Below, in pieces: positions 34,296 to 45,426 of a stretch of DNA of 64,000 nucleotides; the first letter of the stretch is position 1, and every line of letters begins with the position of its first letter. A program made the translations under genes and the position numbers. The notes below the pieces were generated by a model. The model made no database searches and was not told where the DNA came from. It saw nothing but the letters and a program-made list of their open reading frames with translations. The stretch comes from Gymnopilus junonius (Eukaryota > Basidiomycota > Agaricomycetes > Agaricales > Galerinaceae): the NCBI GenBank assembly GCA_015501075.1, contig JADNYJ010000152.1, positions 33,275-97,274 of the forward strand, read 5' to 3'.

Positions 34296-36055
34296 ATGCC
34301 ACCAGAGCTTGCGGGTTTCTATTGGGATGAAGTCCGAAATCGATATTTTCCACTTTCTTCGAGGCCGAAGACCCACCCAGCCACAGCCAGCACTGTCGAA
34401 GGCGTCACATTAGAAGTACAACCAGCGAAGAAGACGAGAACTCAGAAACGCAATCTATATTATGTCCCTTGGCATACGAGTTTGGCCAGAGAGTCGACAA
34501 TCTCTTACGTTCAAGGATTCAGGCATACGCAGTGAGCGTTTTGTTGCTTGGTCTGACATATGTCGATTTCTAACCTGTAGTTCTCGAAGTGATATCCTGC
34601 GCTTTCATTACGAATGTACTTCGCGAGTAACTACCGAGCGATTACCTACCATTGGTTCAATTCAAGCATTCTGCGTACGTCCAGCCATTCCTTATCGAAA
34701 CCGACTGACATTAAAGTTTTCAGAATGCCCATGTTGGTGAAGCAGTGTGGCGTTTTGTTGGGGATAATCAGGGATGGCTGTATAGCGACAAGCACACCGG
34801 GTCAACAGAACATGGGGTTAGTTATTGGTCTGCTGATTTAAACTTGCAACCTTCGTCACCTGTACGTCTTCTCGGTTTATTGATTTGCTCAATCTCACAC
34901 AACAAGAAGATATCTTCCATCAGAACTTCAGGTTCTTACTGCGTGTAAGATCTGCTTGTTTCTCATGTGTCTATGCCGTATATTTAACACCTCCCCAGGA
35001 CTACTTCTCTGGGGCCAGGCAAGATCTCTGTTCAGGATATGTCTACTCCTGAGTACGGCCTCACGAATTGCTTAATGTACTGTCTCTCAACTCAACAAAC
35101 TTCTAAACAGCCGGATTTTTCTCTTGAATTTAAGCGGAATCTATGACATCTGGACTTCCGAACTTCAAGGCCCAGCACTAGTCCTTGGTAGAGCTTTCGT
35201 TCTCTTGAACACGATTCTATGACAGCTAAATCGAATGCCAGGAGCGAGTAGAAAAGCCGTCTACATATCGGATATCAATTTCTCAAGGTCTCTTGAATAT
35301 TTGCCTACAGGCAGCGATGTTTTTGCCGTGGCTAGACAGGAGGTCTTGGTCTGTGTTCTGATATTGAAATGTCTTTCTTACAATTTTATGCAGACCCTCG
35401 TATACGCTGGAACCCGCAATGGTTCTGTTGAGAGATTTGACTTGAGGATGCCCAAGCGTCGATCTCAGAAGTTGTTTGACAGTCGCTTCCAGGGCAATAG
35501 TCGGAGCTCTGTGCTACATCTTGGTATTATCGGTGATCATGAATTACTCATGAGTCACTTGAATGGAGATGTATGCGAACCGTGTCTTCTTGTATACTGC
35601 CTGCTCTGATGCTCCTCTTTTAGCTCATGACCTTCGATTTGAGGTTTGGTTTAACATCCTCGCAATCGTCTCCGCTCAAGGTTTTTCATGGGCATGTTAA
35701 CACACACACCCGCAACCTTGTTCGTACACATTCGTCAGAGTGATCCTTTTCCCGAGACTAATCTCGCAACTCTTATTATCAGGGAATTGTAGTAGATCAA
35801 TCAAATGATTTCCTTTTTGCCGCTGGCCAGGATCTGCGTATTCGAGGCTGGTCCTTGCGCACCGGAGCACAACTTATCCCTCCTGAATCATCAGATGACA
35901 CTCAGGAGCAGGCTAATCCTTTCCAGGCCACATTCGCTGGGCCAGTATGTGCTCTTCAAGTTATTCAAGAAGTCGGAACCTCTGGCATGTCCTTGTGGGC
36001 TGCTTCAGGGCATGATTTGTATCAATTTCACCTCGGCCAACACGCTATTCAGTAA
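34296..36055 (+). CDS. WD40 protein, DCAF4-like (DDB1-CUL4 associated factor type)
   Basis: The start MPPELAGFYWDEVRNRYFPL is the N-terminal signature of DCAF4-like proteins, which serve as substrate receptors of CUL4-DDB1 ubiquitin ligases. WD-type blades follow: CVTTSLGPGKISVQDMSTP, GIYDIWTSELQGPALVLG, a TLVYAGTRNGSVERFDLRMP blade, LLMSHLNGDLMTFDLRFG, FLFAAGQDLRIRGWSLRTG and LWAASGHDLYQFHLG at the end. Each of these ends with the expected strand-D aromatic or Asp-Leu-Arg motif. About ten introns join in frame, giving roughly 415 residues and a TAA at 36053-36055. I inferred the exon edge near 35070-35130 from frame only. Cell location would be nuclear or cytosolic. Confidence 0.8.
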
Positions 36056-36911
36056 CATCAAACGGGGATCATGATACCAGGACAGCCGCTTAACAGGTAC
36101 AAAGCTCCTGACGAAAGGGAGGTAACTTTGCTTCCTTAACATGGGATTTGGGAGATCGACCTTTACTAAATACGGTCGTTTATTACACCCTTGAATTCCG
36201 GTCCTCGCAGGAATATCGAGTTCAAGCACTTATTCAACGTTAAACCAACATCAGTAATTCCGACAGAATGGGAAGAAACTGCAGTCTAATGCGACTTTTG
36301 CGGCTTCCTCCTTAGGTAAGTATACTCAAGCTCTGTCGGACAGCGCGTACAACTGACAGTACCGAATGGCAGTGGCGACGCTTTCTTTCTTTGGAACGAC
36401 TAGAACTAATGACAGCCTGTCACTCTGTCAGTAGCCTTCCCTGCATATGTGACATTCGTACCACGTGCTCAAGAAAATGCGCTGTCACGCTAGTTCACGT
36501 TCAAGCTTTAAGCACATTGAGGATGCTGAAATCGAACGTTTTTGGCAGCTCTTCGATTCTAGAGAGGGACCCATAAATTCTAACATTGAATGCAAGGAAT
36601 CAATTCCTCATGAAATGGCAAGTTCTTGGTGAAGTGACGGCGGCGGCGGTCCTCTATTTAACAAGGATGTTTACTTTCTGTGAGGAATTGAAGTGCTTGT
36701 TCGGTCTTATATATTAAGGCCTCGGCTGGCACTTCATCGTGATCGGTTTAAATTCAACGTCAATCCATGCGTAGGATCGAGCTTTGTGATATATAGCTTG
36801 ACCTACTCAGAGACTCTACACTTTCTCGTCCCCCATCGTCCTTTCACCCAAGATGAAGGGCCCTGCTCTGCGTCTTGCACACCGTTCTTATTGAGGATAT
36901 TCTTCTGCAGC
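36056..36911. other. intergenic, no supported gene
   Basis: Between the WD40 gene and the decayed DUF6534 copy. Short ORFs only. Confidence 0.5.
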
Positions 36912-38629
36912 CATGGCCCTATGTTTCTAGGCTTTATGTTCAACCTGATTCTCTACGGCATTATGCTCACCCAAGTTCATATGCATTTCACGAATAACAA
37001 GAAGTACGATTTTGTCCTTGAGATCATGTTTACAGGTTACTGATTAGCTTCCAGGGATAAGAACTGGATGAAATTCTTTGTTCGCACTCTTTTGAATAGA
37101 CCGCCCAGAAAGGTAAAAAAATTTAGGTCGTGCTTCTCTTTGCCTGTGACACCGCCAATACAATATTCGACTGCATATATCTTTACAACTCGCTCATCAT
37201 ACATTTCAGTACGCGTTATATTGCCTAATTTGCGTTATCTAAAGGCTTTGTGTTTGGGTGACTCTTTGTACTTGGAGAAAGCCGACTGGAGTGAGTATTT
37301 TGCCTTTTGGGTTTGGACTACTTGAGCAACTCTTCACTCTGCAGTATTTGCCACCAGTTAGCTGTCTATAGCACTCTAGAAAACGCCACAATTGACAGGA
37401 GGTCTATAGATCCAGCAATCATGGTGAGACCTACATACGTGTCTACTTCTTGTGTCCAGGATCTGACACAACTTGACAGGGAATTACAGCCAGCCTCGTT
37501 CAGTTTTTTTTGCATAGCGTGTAGGCGTCTTGACCCAAAGCTGGCCTCTTGCAGTGGTAATTTACCTTGGTGCGATATCAGGAGGAGGTGAAAACTACGT
37601 CTATATCTTTCAACGTAAAATAACCTGATCATCAGTTGGTGCTATTGCAACCGCCTTTGAGGTTGGTCACACTCCCGAGTTTGTTTATTTCCAGAAATTC
37701 AAGGCAAGCGACCGTCATTCGTCAGTGTAAATAAGCAAAGTAATTTTTTCTTTTGCTGACATCAGTGTTGTGATCATGTGGCTCGCATCTGAGAGCGTCA
37801 CAGGCATAATCATTACTGGTAATCCTTGTTCGGTATCTGTAAGTGGAAGTTCGGGGGTAATTATATCTTTGTCTAATGATGGTATTTTAGGGTGAATACT
37901 ACTTTGGCTATTTCATACGTGAAGTTAGTTGCTGAAGTGAAGCAGAGATCCCATAAAACAGGCTTCCATGATCATCAGTCTGACTTCATGGTTGACCGTA
38001 TCATTCGGTGTACGTTAATAATAACTATTCTTTCAAAGCACATTTTGCTAACACCACAGCGACCTCCAGTAACGGTCCTGACGGGCATGATCACCTCGCT
38101 AGTGGCAACACTGGATCTTATCCTTTTTCTTACCGATGTAAGCCTGCACCCAATTCTCAGAAACGTGACATTGACATTGACCACAGCCAACTGGAACGTT
38201 AGTAATGCACTCTTGTTTTCAGATAAATCCACTGAGGAGCATAGCAGGCATCTCACCTTCAATTTCCCTCTCTGCAAGCTCTATACGAATTCTCTGATGA
38301 GTAGCCTCAACACCCGGCAAGGCTGGCAATTTGGGTCAACGCAAGCGGAACTGATGACATTTCAGTCAAACAGAACGCTGGAAATGATGAATATAGCTGC
38401 TATCGTGCATACGCCACCGAACTCACCTCACAGTCCAACTCGCCAACACTTTCCCTATATTCGTGAAGACGTAGTCAGTGAAAAGATCCATTTACCATAC
38501 CGGAGTACAAGCTCTGGTCTTCTACCCGTTGTCTCTAAGCCTGTCAGTGTATTTCATATTCTTTATGGAAGTTGTAAGCTGACCCCTGAAAAGCTCCTGC
38601 CATGCGTAGCTTACAGTCGGAGATACTAG
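36912..38629 (+). pseudogene. DUF6534 seven-transmembrane protein 2, decayed
   Basis: A second DUF6534-family gene. Recognisable blocks in order are HGPMFLGFMFNLILYGIML, LLFACDTANTIFDCIYLYN, DSLYLEKADW, MGITASLVQFFF, AIATAFEVGHTPEFVYFQK, VVIMWLASESVT, a TGMITSLVATLDLILFLTD helix and the typical FNFPLCKLYTNSLMSSLN stretch before the polar tail. It differs from the copy at 22760-24740 in sequence. No start codon fits the first exon; the expected Trp after the QFFFA run is a TAG stop; the reading frame slips in a run of eight T at about 37504-37511; and the donor after the FKA block has lost its GT. So it is very probably non-functional as read. Confidence 0.65.
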
Positions 38630-38726
38630 TTCAAGTTGAATCACATCAAAACATGGACATCTGCGACTCACTTATTGTACAAAGGAGTCGTGCAAAGAGC
38701 TTGGCGCTATCCATAGGAGAGATTTG

Positions 38727-39440
38727 TCAAGTTCGAAATGTATGTTCGCCAGTTGAGGAAGAAGTAATAGCTTGTACGGGAGAAAGTGGACAAAACGATA
38801 ATGGAATTCCCGCCATAACTGTCAGGGCGATGGACAGGTGTAGTCGAACATATGGCCATATGCCAATTTGTGCGAGTGCTTTTGAGGGTATTTCGTACAG
38901 ATTTTCACTCGCTTGAGATGTAAACTCTTGTATCCTACGCCAAGGCACGAATCACAACCATATACACTGCAGAAGTAGATGACGTACCTTCCAAATTCAC
39001 AATAGCTAACACTGAAACGCGCTCGCCATTGCCTTCGTCTCCAGAAAGAGTAGTCGAAATACGATGAACACTTGAGACAGTAAAAGGCATTCCATTATTC
39101 AATCCCCATTCTGTATTACTATCCTCTACCGGGGAAACCTCGTTCATATCACTTGTGACGAGGACACCTTTGGATACAGGTTTTGTCTGCGAATGGGACC
39201 GATGATTAGGGGAAGGATAGGAGGGAGCAGGATGCCCAATCAGTGCATCATGGATCTCAACTGCAGCATCAGGGCTCATCACATCAATGTTAACAACCTT
39301 TTGAAACCATTCAGCATCTGGTATAGAGGAGGAGAATAATAATATTAGATCTTGCTTACAACGGGACGATTCAAGTTGACTGGGACGTTGACCTTGGTTG
39401 AGAGGGGTTGGATGGATTCAGTGGCAGATAGACTGGCCAT
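38727..39440 (-). CDS. unrecognised small gene
   Basis: The ATG at 39440 opens MASLSATESIQPLS and VNVPVNLNRPV, and a second exon has DAEWFQKVVNIDVMSPDAAV and NGMPFTVSSVHRISTTLSGD. A possible third exon reads FTSQASENLYEIPSKALAQI. Junctions at about 39340-39395 and 38945-38990 have consensus GT and AG, but both joins are out by one base, so the model is provisional. The polar N-terminal part with conserved-looking blocks argues for a real gene. I do not recognise the family and assign no function. It runs opposite to the DUF6534 relic. Confidence 0.35.
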
Positions 39441-39961
39441 AGAGGGAGATGACAACTCTAGATGATATCATTCTAAGGTTTAAATAAAGAGAAAATCATC
39501 AAAGACAGTTTGCGAAGGCCAATAAGTGAAGTGGCCCCTGCTTTGTAGAATGAGCATTGTTCATTGTTCATGATACTTATTGTGAAGATCATCCTGAATA
39601 ATCCATCATTCTGAGGTTCGAATAGATGCCAAAATTTTTGCAAAGGCCATTGAGAGCCAAAGAGGAAGATGACCTGGGTCGAGGTTTACTGATTGATGGT
39701 GAGTGCGTACGAGCTTTGTCTCCCATTTTGCACATCATGACAGATCACCAGTCGCACCTCTGTCAGTCTCTTTCGCCTTGACCAAAAACACCAAATCTTA
39801 ACTTTCCGACTTCTGCGCTGCATGTGGTGAACATACGAAATGTCTGCACGAGGGATTGTGCAAGGTTTCAGTCAAATGGTGCCTCCAGTTCCATTGGGTC
39901 CTCGAAAGCCAAATATCAACAATAAACGAATGCAAGAATTGTAGAACGCAAGTGCAAACGA
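39441..39961. other. intergenic, no supported gene
   Basis: Upstream of the small unknown gene and downstream of TRP4. No motif seen. Confidence 0.5.
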
Positions 39962-41112
39962 TCACGATGGTACCTTCGCAGCTTGCCTCCCTGCCTCGCG
40001 GAAAATACTCAAAGCCTCCCATGCCTTTCCTGACGTCACGCTCTCGCGTGCAAGCTTTGCTCCCTCTTTGAAATCCTTCGCAAGACCAGCTACTACCAAC
40101 AAGGCGGAAGCATTCAACAACACGAAATCAAGCACGGGTATAAGTTTGTCAGGGATATCGCGACCTGATGTGAGAAGCGTCTTGAAAGTTGCAGCATTTT
40201 CGTCTGGGCTACCACCACCAACTGCCGTAAGAGGATGGGCGGGCAGACCGAAATCTTCAGGCGTAATGACTTTCTGTGACACTTTCCCATCTTTGAGCTC
40301 CCAAATGTGAGTTGGACCAGCGCAGCTGATCTCGTCCAGGCGTTCAAAACCGCATACGACAAGGGCGCGTTCCACGCCTCCTTCTTCTAAAGAGTGTGCA
40401 AAGGTTGACCCAATTTCAGGTTCAGCAACGCCGAGGACCATTCCCTTGGGCTTTGCGGGGTTAATCAAAGGCCCAAGGACATTGAACATGGTGCGGAAGG
40501 GTAACGCCTTGCGGTAAGGCGTGATTGAGGCCAGAGCAGGGTGATAGTGGGGTGCGAGTATAAAAGTGAAGGGCACTCGAGGTATAGGCATGGGCGTGCC
40601 AGGTGTTGGCGCTGTGAAGAGGCATTCTAACGACTGCAAGAGGTCTGCAGAGCCAGAGGATGATGTTGATGCCCGACTTCCATGCTGGTCGTTGATAAAC
40701 GGAGATAAGATAAATTGTTGTCAGATTTCAGGATAAATTTTCGTACCTTGATAACGCGGGCACCAGCACCAGCAGCAACAACAGCAGCTGTCGTGCTCAC
40801 ATTGAAAAGATTATAGCCATCTCCACCTGTCCCGACGATATCAACAACGAAATCCCCCTCTATATCCTGAACAGCAGCTTTCAAAGCTCGTTCACGAAGG
40901 ACACTAGCAGCTGCAGCCAACGACTCTGGCCTTCTTTCCACCCGATGAATGTGCAGAGCGGTTAGAAATGCTCCGATCTGAGCTGCGTGAAGCACGTCGG
41001 GTGTGAATAAATGATTCAGTGCCTCTTTCAGGTCTTCAGGGCCAAAATATTCGGGTGTCTGCACCAATTTGTACAAGAGTGGACGGAACGTCTGAGAACT
41101 GTGTTCAGTCAT
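39962..41112 (-). CDS. TRP4: anthranilate phosphoribosyltransferase (tryptophan synthesis step 2)
   Basis: The enzyme joins anthranilate to PRPP to make N-(5-phosphoribosyl)-anthranilate, in the cytosol. One 62-nt intron (donor gtacga) splits 362 residues. All landmark motifs are present: the N-terminal helical part with AQIGAFLTALHIHRVE, the PRPP loop VDIVGTGGDGYNLFNVSTTAA, KHGSRASTSSSGSADLL, and FxLAPHYHPALASITPYRKAL with FRTMFNVLGPLINPA. DEISCAGPTHIWEL and VGGGSPDENAATF follow. The start at 41112 (MTEHSSQTFRP) is chosen over an upstream in-frame ATG because it begins right before the conserved LLYKLVQTPEYF. A TATAAAT lies at about 41199-41206 upstream. Length and motif order match fungal Trp4 and bacterial TrpD. 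Confidence 0.95.
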
Positions 41113-41511
41113 AACAAAGGAAACGGGGATTGGGCTGAGAGAATAATGTGCCTGGATGGAAGTTGGCAAGATACATGAGAGTTAAAGAGTATGTCGGATT
41201 TATACATATCCGCCGGGCAACCTCCTCCCAGGGGTGATCCGAGTCACAAAGGACTCAGAGTCCACGAGCTGCGAATTACCCGCTTGGCGTACACTTATCG
41301 GACAAGAACTGTGCCTATTTAAACCTGGAAGTCGATATAAACACTAAAAAATGATTGACTGAAGTACACCAAAACAATCTGGTATCACATGCCGCTTCAT
41401 TCGTTGTTTAAAAAAATTCACGTTACAGAGGACAGTTCAATAAGATACAAGGCATTCCAGGAAACAGGGAAGTTCGTCAAATCATGCAACCGTTGCGGAT
41501 TATCAGCTCTT

Positions 41512-44325
41512 TCAAGGAAGCGCCAGGAAGAGGGGCAGCAGTTTCGACAGATTGGGTGTGCCAACGCCTAACGCAAAAGAACTCGATGAGTATCCAGTCG
41601 ACTACAGAAGGGGGAAAAGCCTAACCGGTGACAGGATCCCAGCCAGTGGTTGCAGTAAATCCGGCAGTTCCTGTATTGATCTGTCAATACACTGGACACA
41701 ATTACATATGCTCAACCTACCGCATCCCTGGTTTCCACCAGAGGTTATATCATTGAATGCAGAGGCAAAGCTTTCCGAGTAAATCTTTCAGAAAAAGCAG
41801 ATATTTGCATCACAAACATAGGATCTTTTAAATGAAAAGTTCGTACCGAGGGATTAATGAATCCGACAGGTCCCTTGCCAGCGGCGAGACGGGCGTCGTT
41901 AATCAGGGTTATCATAGACCCGACAACCGGTGACGAAGCTGAAGTCCCGAAAACAAGTTCAAATTCACCGTCGATACCTTAGAACGAAGAAGTCATTAGA
42001 ATCACGCCCATAACATAGGTGCACAAGTCGTACCAATAACATAGTTGGCTCTGTAGACAAACATAAGTAAGTATAGGTCAACTACAAATCGCTTTGAAAC
42101 ATACCCATTAGCAGAAAGATCGGGGAAAGCTCGAACCTAATAACGATGAGATTAAGATACATTTTTTTAATATAACGTACAGTGCCACTGTTGTTGAACT
42201 CGGCAGATGTAAATGGTGGCTTGTGGTTGGTCAAGAAGCCGTTGACTGCAGCTGCCTGATAGTCCGGCATCCTATAAGACGGAACCATGAAGCCTAATTT
42301 TCATGCAGTGAAGCTAGGTAATGCCTACGGGAAGATGTTAGAGAAGCCTCCGCCTGAGAAGATGACTTGTTCGCATGCGCCTTCAGGATCAGTAACTGTG
42401 CTGCCGGGGTTCACCTGTGTGGCCCCAACTGCAGTGAGGAACGGACAAGTGACCTTGAGAGCACTATTTAAAGGGAATTCCAGATGGCGAGGCAGCCTAC
42501 TTACAGGGAAACCAGGGTTGAAAACTTTTCCATTCCTAGCAGGTTGTACTGTCCAAAAAGTCTTCAGAATAGAAGCAGTATAAGATATGTCATACAACTT
42601 ACGTCTAGCATTGAGGCAGGTTCCTCCCCCACCAGCCACACCGTCGTCACCGCTACTGTACAAGATAGTGGTACCCATCATTCCAAGCTGATGTCATATA
42701 ATGAGCAGATTGCAAGCAAAAGATTAAAGCGGCAAATAGAGCAAACCTTGCCATATTCTGTACATTGTCGTATTGCAGACTTAGCTGAGATCGATGACTC
42801 GTCCTGGCCATAAGAGACCGAGACAACGAATGGCGGCGATACAATGCCACAGGATTCGTTACCTGGAGGACATCCTCGTCTAAGATGGATAGCAAAGCCC
42901 TTGGGATTGACTTACCCTTGAAACCTCCTGGCAGTGGATCTGGATAGATGCCATCCTGAAATGGTTGAATAAATGGTTGAAACAATATGTACAGAACCTT
43001 TACCTGCTGTGGATCGTCGCCGCCTTCAAAGGTACAGAAGGAACCATCGACAGCGTCAAGCCAATTATCGAATCCAGCACCTGGGAAAGAAATTAGCACA
43101 GGGGATCGATAAACAGTGAAATTTCACTCACCCTCAACAAGATCTCCGGTTTGGAGAAGAGTTATAGTCTGTGGGTTCGTGAGACCCATACCATATTCTA
43201 AGTCTAAGTCACTTTCTCCGTTGAAGTCGAAGCTTTGATCGGTGGTTTGAACGACGGCTACAAGTAGCGTTAAGGCATAGAATCTACACTGTTTAGTCCA
43301 ACTCACCTCCGTCAATGAGAACAGGGATAGGGCGAACACCGACTAGACTCGGTGAGAAGTTCCTGTATAAGGATGCGTCAACGTTAACGTTGTTGGGGTA
43401 TGCGACTCAGTATCCCACCCAAAGAAAAGGTCAAGATCTCCTTCCAGGAAGGACTGAGGAGTGAATTCAACTAAGCAAATTTGTCAGTGCTTTCAAGGTT
43501 TTAATGAGAAAATGAGTGCACACCTATGCCATATGAATTCTTTGAAGTCGCGACAGGTTTATAGTCTATGTTATAGAGTGCACGAAGGCAGTCCAGCGTA
43601 ATCGCAGTATCACAGTTGTCTAACGAAGGCGAAATAATCACAGCTTTGTCGGATTTTTTTGGACCCGTTCTTGAAGAAGGCATTCCAAGGCCTCCACCTC
43701 TCTTCTTTAAGGATAAAGGGGATGGCCGGTGGCTGAATTGCACAGTAGGTCTGATAAGGTCAATGTGGTCGCGGACATGAACTGGTAGGGAGTAGTTATG
43801 GCAGCCTACAGATATGATGTTAAGTGATGAAAGTGACAGTAGGGTAGGTCAGGACAACGCACTGAATTGCTCGACTCCAGACTTGTGAGTGTAAACATAG
43901 TATTCCGCTCCGAGGAGTTCTTCGATCTCGGCTACAGTGGCGTTCATGGCAAGCCACCCTTTGTTAGCTGAAAGCCGCAGGCGGTCTCGAGAGAACCCTG
44001 AATCACTGAGCCACTTCGTGACAGTCGATATCGTTTCATCACTGGGAGCAAATAAATCGACAATCTCTGAAGGTTTAAAATGCTGTCCGTATGTGGGTGA
44101 TTCTGGATGGGATACAGCCATTAACATCTCTTCCACGCGATGGAGGTTCTGCTGCGTAAGACCAAAGCGAAGGGGGATAACCTTGTCGGCTTCCAAACGG
44201 CGAGTTACCTCCCAGTCCAGGGGCTCTGCCGCTCTCTTTTCATGGAGAATGACAGGGGCTCTTCGTGATGGAGCCGCAAAAGCGACACTAAAAAGCGCCG
44301 CATAGAAGGGGACTTTCATGTGCAT
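41512..44325 (-). CDS. secreted S53 sedolisin peptidase 1 (tripeptidyl-peptidase-like)
   Basis: A secreted acid serine-carboxyl peptidase. The signal peptide is MHMKVPFYAALFSVAFAAPS. A pro-domain follows with LHRVEEMLMAVSHPESPTYG and WLAMNATVAEIEELLGAEYY, the usual S53 pro-region. In the mature enzyme I see the catalytic Glu and Asp in [15 protein letters not shown], the oxyanion Asp in ILYSSGDDGVAGGG, and the nucleophile in [13 protein letters not shown], so the Ser-Glu-Asp triad is complete. The C-terminal calcium site region has [10 protein letters not shown] and FTATTGWDPVTGVGTPNL. About thirteen introns join cleanly, giving roughly 620 residues. The start at 44325 may be replaced by the ATG two codons later. 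It is a tandem paralogue of the gene at 45427-48281. The family also includes tripeptidyl-peptidases and aorsin; exact specificity is not decided here. Confidence 0.92.
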
Positions 44326-44370
44326 GGTGGACGCTGCACCAGTGCTGAAGGTATGCCCTTCATTTTCGTC

Positions 44371-44380
44371 CCTTTATATA
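44371..44380 (-). promoter_or_regulatory. TATA box of sedolisin 1
   Basis: Minus-strand TATATAAAGG lies about 46-55 bases upstream of the start codon. Confidence 0.5.
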
Positions 44381-45426
44381 CAAAGCGGAGAAGCTTCGTA
44401 GATGTTCGAGCATAATCTCATCGGTTATTCAGATATCAGGGGGAAAGGGACGGAGACCGTGCTGGTCCACTACCGGAAGACAAAGCTATGGATGTGTCGC
44501 ATGGTCGATAATGATGACTGTCCTGTCATGGGAAATCGGTGGGTAATATCTGAGGGGTATGTGCGTCAAGAGCATGTATAATCACTGTTTGGGAGGGAAA
44601 CCTGTCTTCTTGCTTTGAGAATATTTGGCTATTCTTGCCGGGAAGGATATGCGTTGAATGCCGTTGGCTATCTTTAGGGTCCCATATGGTCCGTTTAAGT
44701 AGCAAGAACATGAAGTGTGATCTGGCAAACTCCTCGGACCACTTGCCGTGGAGTATGAAGTCCTATGATTTGACAACTCAGAATATTTCGACTGGCCGCT
44801 TGCAGTCCTTTCCTCGGTACGGTACGTATTGCTGGGCACGGCAGACATCCTGTTCGTGCAAGATGACAGCTTATTCGCCACTGATAGCTCAAAATAAACA
44901 TTATCGCGACTTCAAAGCCCTAAAGCGGCGTGGTCCTTCATGGACATGGGAACTGCATAGAATTGTCATCAACGCGCCGTGAACTTTCTGCATATCAAGA
45001 GATAAGTAATTTACACGGGCAACGGTCATACGCCCAACTCACTTGGTATTTTTGCATCTAGACAATTCACTCTCATGAGAGAAGTCGAGCTAGTCAAACT
45101 GAGCTTCGCAAAGGTCGTATGACTCAAGGTTTCAATGTTAAAGAGGCCAAATGTAAGAGTGCAAGCTTATCTGTTGGGACAAGCTTCCTTGATCTCGAAG
45201 TATAGGAAGCCTTAGTAGCGTAGATCAAGAGGAAAAAGACAAGAAAAGAGGAGACCTCAGACGATGATAAAGCGATAGGTTCAATTTTTACTTGACCTTC
45301 AAATCGGAGTTTCAAACTGACAGTGGAACGGCCCGTAAGCCGTGTCCGAGCCGCTGAGCGCTGGATATGATAATTCGAGGTCGATGATTGGTTTAAATTT
45401 GAAAATGGTGAATGTAAAAGTAAAAA
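44381..45426. other. intergenic between the two sedolisins
   Basis: About 1 kb of upstream sequence of copy 1 and downstream sequence of copy 2. No supported gene. Confidence 0.5.
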
